Assembly: GCF_009668025.1 (NCBI RefSeq)
Contig: NZ_WJXZ01000014.1
Location: 1,136,448-1,200,447, forward strand
DNA length: 64,000 nucleotides
Direction: 5' to 3'
DNA from: Larkinella terrae
Lineage (GTDB): Bacteria; Bacteroidota; Bacteroidia; Cytophagales; Spirosomataceae
The notes under the pieces are model-generated. The model worked only from the letters and a program-made list of their open reading frames with translations, was not told the origin of the DNA and did no database searches. Position 1 is the stretch's first letter. Every line of letters starts with the position of its first letter. Below, in pieces: positions 42,601 to 50,489 of the stretch. A program made the position numbers and the translations under genes.

Positions 42601-42713
42601 CCCGGCCCTGACAGCGGTCGCAGACCCTGTCAGCGGCAGCTATTGCCGGGGTTTCCAGCCGTTGCCGGGATTTTCAGCCGCTGACAGGGTCTGCGACCGC
42701 TGTCAGGGCCGGG
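42601..42713. repeat. Perfect 37-bp inverted repeat between convergent genes
   Basis: 42601-42637 is the exact reverse complement of 42677-42713, with a 39-base loop. Each arm contains CTGACAGCGG and CCCTGTCAG, which themselves can pair, and the loop has two GCCGGG blocks. The element separates the convergent M56 and EamA genes, ending 4 bp from the EamA stop. It may be a bidirectional terminator, but the arm length and inner symmetry look like a REP/BIME-type mobile palindrome. Confidence 0.9.
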
Positions 42714-42716
42714 ACA

Positions 42717-43586
42717 TCAGGGCTTGCGTTTGAATTTATCGCGTTGACCTAAGTATAATCCGACCAGCACCAGCGCCGTGCCGAGGAAGGTGTAAACCGA
42801 GAGCGGTTCGTCCAGCAGAATGGAGGAGTAGGTGAAGCCAAAAATCGGGCAAAGGAATAGCCAGAGCGACGCCTTGACCGCGTCCTGCCGGACGAGGTAA
42901 AACCAGATTTGCAGCGAGATGACGGAAACGGGAATAATGAGCCAGAATACCGACCCCCAGAACCTGGTGTCAAAATGACTCTGTTCAAAGTTGCCGAAGA
43001 GGAACGTAAAGGGTAGTAACAGAAAACCGCCGATCAGCACCTGCCAGCCGTTGATGACCAGATTGGGCAGTTTCCACCGAAACCGGGTGTAATAAACCGT
43101 TGCGAGCGAGACGGAAATCATGCCGCCCAGCAGAATCAGTAAACCGGGAACGGTGGCAAAACTGTTTTGCAACAGCGGATACGTCGCCACCAGAACGCCC
43201 AGCATCCCAATGAAGATTCCGGCGAATTCGTACCAGCGGACGGGGCGCTTGAGCCAAATAGCGGATAGTAAAGTGATAAACAGCGGGCTGGTGGCCGTTG
43301 AAAGACTACCGATTCCGGCGGATACCTGCCGGATGGCCAGGACGAAAGCACCGAGGTAAATGGTCGTATTGAGCAGGGCGAAAAGGGTCAGGCGTTTGAA
43401 TTCGGTGCGGTTGGGCAACGGCCCGCGCTGAATTCCGTGGGCGACGGCCAGCATCAGCGGTCCCGCAATCAAAAACCGGGTATTGGCCAGCACGAGCGGA
43501 TCAGCCGATAGAACACCGAATTTGGTAGCAGCAGAAGCTGAAGCCCACAAGGCGGCAAAAAGCAGGCCGGGGAGGAGGGATTTCAT
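42717..43586 (-). CDS. EamA/DMT-superfamily transporter
   Basis: 289 residues from ATG 43586 (MKSLLPGLLFAALWASASAATKFGV), the normal start for the family; the frame is open 16 codons further up. Ten hydrophobic helices and two EamA repeats are visible, the second beginning near GLLILLGGMISVSLATVYYTRFR and ending with SILLDEPLSVYTFLGTALVLVGLYLGQR. These inner-membrane proteins export amino acids, nucleobases or drugs. Nothing nearby points to a substrate. The gene stops just beside the 37-bp inverted repeat. Confidence 0.9.
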   Translation of the reverse strand: MKSLLPGLLFAALWASASAATKFGVLSADPLVLANTRFLIAGPLMLAVAHGIQRGPLPNRTEFKRLTLFALLNTTIYLGAFVLAIRQVSAGIGSLSTATSPLFITLLSAIWLKRPVRWYEFAGIFIGMLGVLVATYPLLQNSFATVPGLLILLGGMISVSLATVYYTRFRWKLPNLVINGWQVLIGGFLLLPFTFLFGNFEQSHFDTRFWGSVFWLIIPVSVISLQIWFYLVRQDAVKASLWLFLCPIFGFTYSSILLDEPLSVYTFLGTALVLVGLYLGQRDKFKRKP

Positions 43587-43785
43587 GCCGCAAAGGTACG
43601 GCGAAGAGGCCGCTTGTCCCAGCCGAACCCGCAATTTCGGTCTCCGATCAGAAAATCGCTCGTCGCCGGGAAAGTAATCTGTGGCGTTTCACCGCTTGCT
43701 TTTTCCGTTTCATGGTGTTGGAGGTTGGGTTCCTTGGCGGGTTCATTCAATTTTGATCCCGTAAACAACACGCATCTAATCAACC

Positions 43786-44664
43786 ATGAAAACACTTGTG
43801 ATTGGCGGTACCGGTACCGTTGGAAGTCTAATTGTTCAGGAATTGCTGCGCCACCGGCAGGATGTGCGCGTATTGGTAAAAACCGCCGAAAAGGCCGCTA
43901 TACTGCCCGACGGGGTGGAAGCTGCTGTCGGCGATATGGATGAGCCAGGCACCCTGCCAAAGGCATTTGAAGGCATCGACCGCGTTTTTCTGCTCAATCG
44001 TCAGAGTCCGGCTGAAGTGGCTCAGGGAACGTATGCCGTTGCTGCGGCCAAACGGGCGGGCGTCCGTAAAATCGTCTACCAAAGTATTCACAATGTGCAC
44101 ACGGGCGATCATATTCCGCACTTTCATACCAAAGTAGCCATTGAAAAAGCCGTCATCTGGTCGGGACTGACCTATGCGTTTATTTGCCCCAATAATTTTT
44201 ATCAGAACGATTTCTGGTTTAAAGACGGGATTGTGAACCACGGGCTTTATACCCAGCCAATCGGTAGCGCAGGGTTGAGCCGGGTCGATGTGCGGGATAT
44301 TGCGGAAGCCACCGCCCGGGTGTTAATGACCGACGAATTCGACGGGCAACGGGTGGCCCTGGCGGGGCCGGATAGGTTGACCGGCGATTCGATCGCGCAA
44401 GTCCTGACGGAACAACTGGGCTATGAGGTTCGCTATGCCGGGAATGATCTGGAGGTCTGGGCGACGAATGCGAAACAGTGGCTTCCCGGCTGGATGGTCG
44501 ACGACTGGGTCCATATGTACCGGTTTTTTCAAACCGAGGGATTGAAAGCCTCGTCAGAACAACTCGATTTGTTAACCCACATCCTGGGAAGAGCCCCCCG
44601 ATCTTATGCCGACTTCGTTCGTGAACACGCCGGAGCGTTTAGCCGGGTTGCGGAATTGGTCTGA
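43786..44664 (+). CDS. NmrA-like NAD(P)-binding protein (atypical short-chain dehydrogenase)
   Basis: 292 residues. Rossmann start MKTLVIGGTGTVGSLIVQELLRH, then VRVLVKTAEKAAIL, DMDEPGTLPKAFEGIDRVFLLNR, and the NmrA-type YQSIHNVHTGDHIPHFHTKVAIEKAVIWSGLTYAFICPNNFYQN. These proteins bind NADP or NAD and act as redox sensors or quinone/azo-type reductases. The catalytic Tyr-x3-Lys of classical enzymes is not evident. It stands alone with a terminator directly behind. Confidence 0.88.
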   Translation: MKTLVIGGTGTVGSLIVQELLRHRQDVRVLVKTAEKAAILPDGVEAAVGDMDEPGTLPKAFEGIDRVFLLNRQSPAEVAQGTYAVAAAKRAGVRKIVYQSIHNVHTGDHIPHFHTKVAIEKAVIWSGLTYAFICPNNFYQNDFWFKDGIVNHGLYTQPIGSAGLSRVDVRDIAEATARVLMTDEFDGQRVALAGPDRLTGDSIAQVLTEQLGYEVRYAGNDLEVWATNAKQWLPGWMVDDWVHMYRFFQTEGLKASSEQLDLLTHILGRAPRSYADFVREHAGAFSRVAELV

Positions 44665-44682
44665 AAAACAGCACTATACAAA

Positions 44683-44732
44683 GAAACCGTATTCCGAAAA
44701 GGTTACTGCTACCCGTTCCGGAATACGGTTTC
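44683..44732 (+). terminator. Terminator after the NmrA-like gene
   Basis: GAAACCGTATTCCG (44683-44696) and CGGAATACGGTTTC (44719-44732) form a perfect 14-bp stem with a 22-base loop, between two convergent genes, so it may serve both. Confidence 0.8.
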
Positions 44733-44752
44733 TGCATTAAGTCATTTCCGGA

Positions 44753-46312
44753 TTATCGACCCGGACCTGAACTACCGCCGATCTGGGTAACCATGCTGCT
44801 GGCAGTGAAACTGGACGATTGCGTGCCGACGGTGTACGTTCCGGCGGTGTATAACCCGTTCAGATTGGTTCCGGTGGCGACGCTGCCGCCCGTGAAAATC
44901 TTGTAGGTCTGGCTGGTTTTCAGTTTCGGACTGGAAAACAGCATCGTGGTGTACGTCCGCGGAATCAGGAAGGTCAGGACTTCGGTGCCGCTGCCAGACT
45001 GAATGTGGAAGAGCTGGTTGGCTGTTCCTCCGCCGAGCACGACGGATGGCTGCGTGCTGACGCTGGCCGTTGGAATGCTGGTTGCCCCGCCGATGCCGAC
45101 CATAATGCCGCCGGTTATTTTGAACGTATTGCGGTCGCAGTCAAAGCCTTCTTCAGGAGATCCGGCCCCAACGGAGACGATTTTTCCGCCCGTTACCGTG
45201 AGCGGGCCGTTGGAGTCGATGCCGTCGTTGGAGGTTGCGTACGAATAAATGCTGCCGCCGTTGATGTAAATGGCTTTCCCGGCGTTGATGCCGTCGTCGG
45301 CGGTTTTGATGGTGAAGTTTCCGTTGTTGATTGTCAGCGTACTTTTGCTCTCGATGCCCTCGCCTTTGCTCGAATTGATAACAAATGTGCCGCCGTTGAT
45401 GGTCAGGTACGGGTCAATCGTGTTGTCGGTGTCGTACGAAGCCGTAATTCCTTTGCCGGCCACATTGATCGTGAACGTTCCGCTGTTGATTACGATATAA
45501 CCTTCTTCGCACTGAATACCGTCGTCGGTCGCGGTGAAGTTGATCGTGCCGCCGTCGGCGATGAAGGCGTCGTTGGTATGAATACCGTCGGTGACCGCAT
45601 TGGTCACTGTAATCGTTCCGCTGATGATCCGAATGTAGTCGTCGGACGCAATGGCGTGTTTGTAATTGCCTTTAACACTGAGCGTTCCGGTTCCGCTGAA
45701 AATCAGTTGACCTTCACTGAAGAAAGCGCCTTTCATGTCTTCGGTACCGCTGGCCGTGTATTTCGAACCGTCGGTCAGGGAGTTGGTCGTGTTGTCGGCC
45801 AGCACCACAAAAGCCCGTTTGCCCGATTGAATATTGATCGCCGGACCGTCGGCATTCGTGATGGCGACGCCGTTCAGCGTCAGTTTGAATTTCTTCTCGC
45901 TGTAGATTTTCAGAGAACCGTTGGTCGTCGTTCCCGACACCACGTAGGCCACTTCCGCCACGGTTGCGTTAATCACCACGTCGCCGTTGGTTTCGGTAAC
46001 CGTTACGCCCTTGCCCGCCAGCGGATTGGAGATGCTGACGGTACTGCCAAAGGCGATGGTAACGGTGGAAGAAAAGGTGGAATTTGTGACGATATCCTCC
46101 GCATTGGCCGCTGTGCCAGTGTTGCCTTCGGCCTTGCTGGTGGTGGTCGTCGTGCTGTCGATGGAAACGGCGCTGCCGGTGGTAGTCGTTGAGCTGCCGG
46201 GCGTGGTGGTTCCGCCCGGGGTCAGATCGTCGGTTTCTTTGGAACAGGAGAAAAGCGCAGCCAGGACCAGCAATTGCATGGTAATCAGCCCGATTGCCCG
46301 GCTTTTGGTCAT
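44753..46312 (-). CDS. Carbohydrate-binding beta-helix lipoprotein (Cthe_2159/DUF4353 type)
   Basis: 519 residues from ATG 46312. Signal with lipobox ALFSC, then a Thr/Ser/Gly-rich linker (TPGGTTTPGSSTTTTGS). The rest is a repetitive right-handed beta-helix: many GTFxIN, DGIxxND, GKGITASYDTDNTI and GEGIESKSTLTINNGNFTIKTADDGINAG rungs. Asp-Gly-Ile turns are typical of the Cthe_2159 family, whose Clostridium thermocellum founder binds cellulose and acidic polysaccharides with calcium. It is probably on the cell surface. Orphan position; no enzyme is beside it. Confidence 0.85.
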   Translation of the reverse strand: MTKSRAIGLITMQLLVLAALFSCSKETDDLTPGGTTTPGSSTTTTGSAVSIDSTTTTTSKAEGNTGTAANAEDIVTNSTFSSTVTIAFGSTVSISNPLAGKGVTVTETNGDVVINATVAEVAYVVSGTTTNGSLKIYSEKKFKLTLNGVAITNADGPAINIQSGKRAFVVLADNTTNSLTDGSKYTASGTEDMKGAFFSEGQLIFSGTGTLSVKGNYKHAIASDDYIRIISGTITVTNAVTDGIHTNDAFIADGGTINFTATDDGIQCEEGYIVINSGTFTINVAGKGITASYDTDNTIDPYLTINGGTFVINSSKGEGIESKSTLTINNGNFTIKTADDGINAGKAIYINGGSIYSYATSNDGIDSNGPLTVTGGKIVSVGAGSPEEGFDCDRNTFKITGGIMVGIGGATSIPTASVSTQPSVVLGGGTANQLFHIQSGSGTEVLTFLIPRTYTTMLFSSPKLKTSQTYKIFTGGSVATGTNLNGLYTAGTYTVGTQSSSFTASSMVTQIGGSSGPGR

Positions 46313-46575
46313 GATTTTCCAAAAACCGCTAAACGGCGGTGCCGCAAATTCATCGATTTTCATTATCTTCTTTTATTTGGTTATCTACTGGCAATACGCC
46401 AATAAATCTCCGGATGTTGCTGCCGGGCAAACTTTTGAGGCAAATCGGCCTAATTCGTCTGTCAATAAAGACGACAAACTGTCGAACCGGTTCAAAAGCA
46501 GGGCCGCGAAGCAGAAAATCGATTGCCGTAGGCTGAGGTGATTAGTGCGGTTTTGGAACGTTCTGATTCCGGGCT

Positions 46576-47244
46576 TTATTTCTCAAAAACGACCGATTGT
46601 GGATCGGCTCCGTTCCGGGTAACGATGTCGGTTAGGACCTGAATCATGGGGTCAGGGCCGCAGATGTAAAAGGGGCGCTTGAAGTCGTCTACGTGGTTTT
46701 TCAGGAAGTTTTCGTCGATGTACGCCTTCTGATGCGGTTCTTCCGGAGGGTTTTGGGTGATCACAAAAACCGCATTGTCGCCCAGCGTCGCTTTCAGTTC
46801 ATCCGCATAAATAATATCCGCACTGGTTTTATTGGAAAAAAACAGTTTGTTGTTCCCGAGCCGGTTTTCAGTATGCAACTGCCGAAGGATCGCGATAAAA
46901 GGCGTAATGCCGGCGCCACCCGCAATGAAATAACCTTCGCCCTGGTATTCGATCGTTCCCCAGGGATCACCGAGAAGTAATTCGTCACCGGCGGTCAACT
47001 GCCCGATCTGGTTGGTTACCCCGTCATGGTCGGTGTACGATTTGATGGTGAATTCGAGGTAGGGGTCGGTCGCCAGAGAGGTGAAGGTAAAAGGGCGCTT
47101 TTCGTCTTTCCAATCCGGTTTATTAATGGATACATCAGTCGCCTGACCGGGTATGAACGCGTAATTTTCCGGTTTTTGGAGTCGGATACAGTGGACGTTA
47201 TGCGTAACGGGCGTGATGGATAAAACGGGAGCTAAATAGTCCAT
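46576..47244 (-). CDS. Ferredoxin/flavodoxin-NADP reductase-like flavoprotein
   Basis: 222 residues, the two-domain FNR fold without an iron-sulfur domain. The FAD-binding arginine motif is RPFTFTSL near residue 50. NAD(P)-binding motifs are FIAGGAGITPFIAIL and the terminal CGPDPMIQVL. The protein ends VVFEK, so it may work with a separate electron carrier. Possible roles are flavin or ferric reduction, or donation to an oxygenase. It is divergent from the PEBP gene and downstream of nothing obvious, probably monocistronic. Confidence 0.87.
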   Translation of the reverse strand: MDYLAPVLSITPVTHNVHCIRLQKPENYAFIPGQATDVSINKPDWKDEKRPFTFTSLATDPYLEFTIKSYTDHDGVTNQIGQLTAGDELLLGDPWGTIEYQGEGYFIAGGAGITPFIAILRQLHTENRLGNNKLFFSNKTSADIIYADELKATLGDNAVFVITQNPPEEPHQKAYIDENFLKNHVDDFKRPFYICGPDPMIQVLTDIVTRNGADPQSVVFEK

Positions 47245-47349
47245 AGTCTGATTTTTAAAGTGGTGGAACCCAAAAATTCAATACCAAATTGAGATTTTGG
47301 GATAGTTTGGTCTATAATTGCCAAAATATACATCAAACGGAGCCATCAA

Positions 47350-47955
47350 ATGAAAAAAGTTACCCTCGCCTTCGCGCTTTTGATCAGCACCCTTTCAGCG
47401 GCTTTTGCCCAGCAACCGGCTCCGGCCACCACGCCAGCCGCTCCGCCGATGCGGCTGACGACCACGGCTTTTGCGGATGGCGGGATTATCCCGATCAAGT
47501 TTACGCAGGCGGCTCCGGGAGCGGCACCGGGGGGCGGAACGTCGCCGGAACTGAGTTGGACGAACGTCCCCGCCGGAACGCAGAGCTTTGTACTTCACAT
47601 GCACGATGTCGACGTGGCCCGCAATAAAACCGCCGATGACAATCTCCACTGGCTGGTCTGGAACATTCCGGGAACGCTCACCAGCCTGCCCGAAGGAATC
47701 CCGGCCGGTGCCAAACTCTCCGACGGCAGTTTCCAGGTCAATGTCTTCACGCCCTCGTACCGGGGGCCGGGTGCTGCCGCTTCAGGGCCGCTGCATCATT
47801 ACGTTTTTGAACTGTTTGCGCTGGATACCAAACTCGATATAATGCCCGGAGCGGATGGCGAAGGATCGGCCATTCGGGTCAAAATCTTAAAAGCAATGGA
47901 AGGTCACGTCCTGGGAAAAGCCGCGTACGTTGGTCTGTTCAAACGTCCGCAGTAG
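47350..47955 (+). CDS. YbhB/YbcL-family (PEBP, Raf kinase inhibitor-like) protein, exported
   Basis: 201 residues with a signal peptide (MKKVTLAFALLISTLSAAFAQ) and a Pro/Ala-rich linker. PEBP core: SPELSWTNVPAGTQSFVLHMHDVD, LHWLVWNIPGTLTSLPEGI, SYRGPGAAASGPLHHYVFELFALD. The conserved anion-binding pocket residues (DxD and the GP-HHY block) are present. Periplasmic bacterial PEBP proteins have no firmly established role. Monocistronic, with a terminator after it. Confidence 0.9.
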   Translation: MKKVTLAFALLISTLSAAFAQQPAPATTPAAPPMRLTTTAFADGGIIPIKFTQAAPGAAPGGGTSPELSWTNVPAGTQSFVLHMHDVDVARNKTADDNLHWLVWNIPGTLTSLPEGIPAGAKLSDGSFQVNVFTPSYRGPGAAASGPLHHYVFELFALDTKLDIMPGADGEGSAIRVKILKAMEGHVLGKAAYVGLFKRPQ

Positions 47956-48000
47956 TGGAACAAGGGCGGTTTTCTACAGCATCTCTTTTGGGCAGTCTTT

Positions 48001-48025
48001 GAAAACCGTACAAAATACGGTTTTC
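48001..48025. terminator. Bidirectional terminator between PEBP and MntA genes
   Basis: GAAAACCGTA (48001-48010) and TACGGTTTTC (48016-48025), a perfect 10-bp stem with a five-base loop between convergent genes. Confidence 0.75.
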
Positions 48026-48053
48026 GCTTCTGTCTGAACTATCAAAGCGAAGG

Positions 48054-48377
48054 TTATACGGACGCCGGTTTGGGCCACAGCACTTTGCCGATTCGATCAA
48101 TATGATCCCGCAGGGCCGGTTCGGTGATGCGGTTATAAATCACCAGGTCGAAACGGATTGGAAGCCACAATTCGTCCAGCGCAATCGATAGATTCAGTAC
48201 GTCATCTAAATTTAAACCGCTGCCTTTCAGCGCAATGTCCATGTCTGAACCGGGTCGATGCGTGCCTTTGGCTCTTGAACCGAACACAACAGCCTCTTCA
48301 ATACGGCCGTTGCGGGACAATAGATCCGTAATGGCGTTCAACTGGCTCTCGTTCAATCCAAATGGCATCGGTATCAC
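48054..48377 (-). CDS. mntA: MntA-like nucleotidyltransferase antitoxin
   Basis: 107 residues from GTG 48377, which overlaps the preceding stop by 4 bp (GTGA). Minimal nucleotidyltransferase: VVFGSRAKGTHRPGSDMDIAL carries the GSx10DxD motif, and RFDLVIY supplies the third acidic residue. In the HepT/MntA (type VII) toxin-antitoxin system such enzymes add AMP to the toxin's tyrosine and so inactivate it. The catalytic residues are intact. It lies behind hepT on one transcript. Confidence 0.9.
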   Translation of the reverse strand: MIPMPFGLNESQLNAITDLLSRNGRIEEAVVFGSRAKGTHRPGSDMDIALKGSGLNLDDVLNLSIALDELWLPIRFDLVIYNRITEPALRDHIDRIGKVLWPKPASV

Positions 48378-48796
48378 TGATTAAAAATAGAATCGGATTG
48401 ACCCTGTTGCTCTTCTAAAAAACGAGCCAGCGCGTTTAATAAGGCCGCGTATTCATTCTTGATTCCAACCGCGATTTCGTCCGCTGTTTCTTCATTGTAG
48501 GTATGACTGGTTAAATTACGACTTTTATGCATCCGGACCCAGGCAAATCCATCGATGTAACCGTCCTGAAACGCCTGTTCAATGACCGGTTTTGGGCCAG
48601 CAATGTCACCATAACCTTTATCCCGCAAAAAGTCCTGTAATGTCTTCCAGGCTAATTCATACGTGTACTCAAATGCTTTGATCAACCCCTGTTCCTCCAG
48701 TTCGTTCAATTCATCTTTCCGGATGAATTTGTTGAGTTGGGTAAGTGCTTTCCTGAAGTTAACAAAACGCTGTTGCCAGCGAATTTCCTGATCCAT
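48374..48796 (-). CDS. hepT: HepT-like HEPN toxin (nucleotidyltransferase substrate-binding, HI0074 family)
   Basis: 140 residues, helical HEPN fold. Family blocks: LNELEEQGLIKAFEYTYELAWKTLQDFLRDKGY, GPKPVIEQAFQDGYIDG, and MHKSRNLTSHTYNEETA. The RNLTSHTY stretch is the RX4HXY motif of HepT RNases: arginine and histidine for catalysis and the tyrosine that MntA modifies. It is the first gene of the pair, overlapping mntA by 4 bp, with gene order toxin then antitoxin. HI0074-type proteins are sometimes treated as a separate HEPN branch, so RNase activity needs testing. Confidence 0.9.
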   Translation of the reverse strand: MDQEIRWQQRFVNFRKALTQLNKFIRKDELNELEEQGLIKAFEYTYELAWKTLQDFLRDKGYGDIAGPKPVIEQAFQDGYIDGFAWVRMHKSRNLTSHTYNEETADEIAVGIKNEYAALLNALARFLEEQQGQSDSIFNQ

Positions 48797-48852
48797 ACTC
48801 CTGAGGTTAACGACTCAAACATATAAATTTCCCGGCGGTTTTTAAACACCAA

Positions 48853-48897
48853 AACTGCCACGGCTCAGGGCGGATTGGCATCCGGGCCGTGGCAGTT
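48853..48897 (-). terminator. Terminator-like stem beside the sorbosone-dehydrogenase-like gene
   Basis: AACTGCCACGGC (48853-48864) and GCCGTGGCAGTT (48886-48897), a perfect 12-bp stem 26 bp past the stop at 48923. On the minus strand it is followed by TTTTGGTG, a weak T-run. Confidence 0.7.
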
Positions 48898-48922
48898 GGC
48901 TGAAAATTAGCACCGGTTTTCG

Positions 48923-50284
48923 TTATTTCTTCGCCGTATACAGCACCCGCCAGACTTTGCCTTTCACCGAATCCGTGATGTAGAGCGAGCCGTCAGGACC
49001 CTGCGCCAGACCCATCGGACGATGTTTGGCGTCGCCGGGGCTGGCCAGATCGAGTTTGCCTGCATTGACGTCCGTGCCGGGCTGGCCCTGTTCGGCCACA
49101 CCCGCAAAATTCTCGGCAAATACTTCATACTTGCCCGACGGTTTTCCGTCCTTGCCAAACGGCACGAAAGCCACAAAATAACCGCCCTGTTTCAACGGCG
49201 CGCGATTCCAGGAACCGTGGAAACAGATGAAAGCCCCGTTTTTGTATTTGGCCGGAAAGAGGTTTCCGGTATAAAACAGCACGTCGTTCGGCGCCCAGTG
49301 GCCGGGAAAAGCCATAATCGGCTTGTCTTTTCCCGCACAGCGGTCCTGGATTTTGCCATCACCGCCGTATTCGGGTGCCAGCATTTTTTTGTTCTGCTCG
49401 TGATCGTTGTAGCAATACGGCCAGCCAAAATCCGCCCCTTTCCGAATCATCATAAATTCTTCCGACGGCAGCTCCGCGCTGACTTCGTTGGTGAATTTTC
49501 CGCCCCAATTATTAAGGTTGTCGCGCCCGTGCTGGAGCGCGTAGAGCGAGTTTGAAGCCGTGTTCCAGTCGATGGCGACGGCGTTGCGAATGCCGGTGGC
49601 GTAGCGGGTTCCGTCGCTTTGCTTCTGGTTCAGTTTGTTGGCGTCAAATTCCCAGATGCCGCCATAATTTTCCAGAATCGGGCAGGGGTCCTGGCCTTTC
49701 GAGCCCGGTGTCCGGTCTTTTTCCTGACAGGCATTCGATGGCGCACCAAAGGTAACGTACATTTTTCCGGCGGGCGAAAACGCCAGCGGTTTCGACGCAT
49801 GCTGGCGTTGCAGCGTGAGTCCCACAACAATCGGCTCCGGTTTGCTGTCGGGATCGACGAGGCCATTGTTCAGTTTGTAGCGATACACCGAGGTGTCCGA
49901 CGATGCGTACAGATAGCCGTTGTAGATCGCCATCCCGGTTCCGGCGTAATTCCCGAACGCGACGGTTTTGTCGGCTTTGCCATCGCCGTTCGTGTCCTGC
50001 AATTCAACGATTCCCTTGCCGTCTTTCAGCTTGTTCAATTTCACAAAAATGGTTCCTTTGGCATCGACGGTGATGTGCCGGGCCGATCCCAGATCGTCGG
50101 CGACCGTCAGCGCCCCAAAACCGCTCATCAGTTTTAAACCGCCGTTGTCGGGGTCGGGCGCAGGAAGAACGGCGGTTCCGGACGAAAACCGGCCGGTCAT
50201 GCTCGAAAAAGCCCACAGCAGAAGAACCACTGCCAGTTCGGCTACCATGTAATTTCGGGTCTTTAAAGAAGTCAACTTTTTCAT
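48923..50284 (-). CDS. Exported PQQ-type beta-propeller sugar dehydrogenase (sorbosone dehydrogenase-like)
   Basis: 453 residues with an N-terminal membrane or signal helix (MVAELAVVLLLWAFSS). A six-bladed soluble glucose-dehydrogenase-type propeller follows: ARHITVDAKGTIFVKLN, GTGMAIYNGYLYASSD, YATGIRNAVAIDW, LQHGRDNL, EEFMMIRKGADFGWPYCYND, FPGHWAPNDVLFYTGNLFPA, CFHGSWNRAP, and a final RPMGLAQGPDGSLYITDS. HGRD and the GWPYCY block are usual PQQ-site features. It probably oxidises a sugar in the periplasm; the acceptor is unknown. It is divergent from 50490, whose neighbour 52605 is a related propeller fused to a cupredoxin. Confidence 0.85.
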   Translation of the reverse strand: MKKLTSLKTRNYMVAELAVVLLLWAFSSMTGRFSSGTAVLPAPDPDNGGLKLMSGFGALTVADDLGSARHITVDAKGTIFVKLNKLKDGKGIVELQDTNGDGKADKTVAFGNYAGTGMAIYNGYLYASSDTSVYRYKLNNGLVDPDSKPEPIVVGLTLQRQHASKPLAFSPAGKMYVTFGAPSNACQEKDRTPGSKGQDPCPILENYGGIWEFDANKLNQKQSDGTRYATGIRNAVAIDWNTASNSLYALQHGRDNLNNWGGKFTNEVSAELPSEEFMMIRKGADFGWPYCYNDHEQNKKMLAPEYGGDGKIQDRCAGKDKPIMAFPGHWAPNDVLFYTGNLFPAKYKNGAFICFHGSWNRAPLKQGGYFVAFVPFGKDGKPSGKYEVFAENFAGVAEQGQPGTDVNAGKLDLASPGDAKHRPMGLAQGPDGSLYITDSVKGKVWRVLYTAKK

Positions 50285-50489
50285 TGGAGAAAGGGATTTA
50301 AGGTCTGCCGAACGAATTACTGAATTAAAAACCGGAATGAACTATTTTTGTACACGTAACCCGCCATGCCCTGAAAAGTTCGGGTTTGGTTTGGGTAAAA
50401 AAAGATGGTATTTTCCCTTTTGCAAAGTAAGCAGTCATTCGGTCAGACTTGCAACTAATTGCTTTAAACACTGAAACTTTACCTATTCG

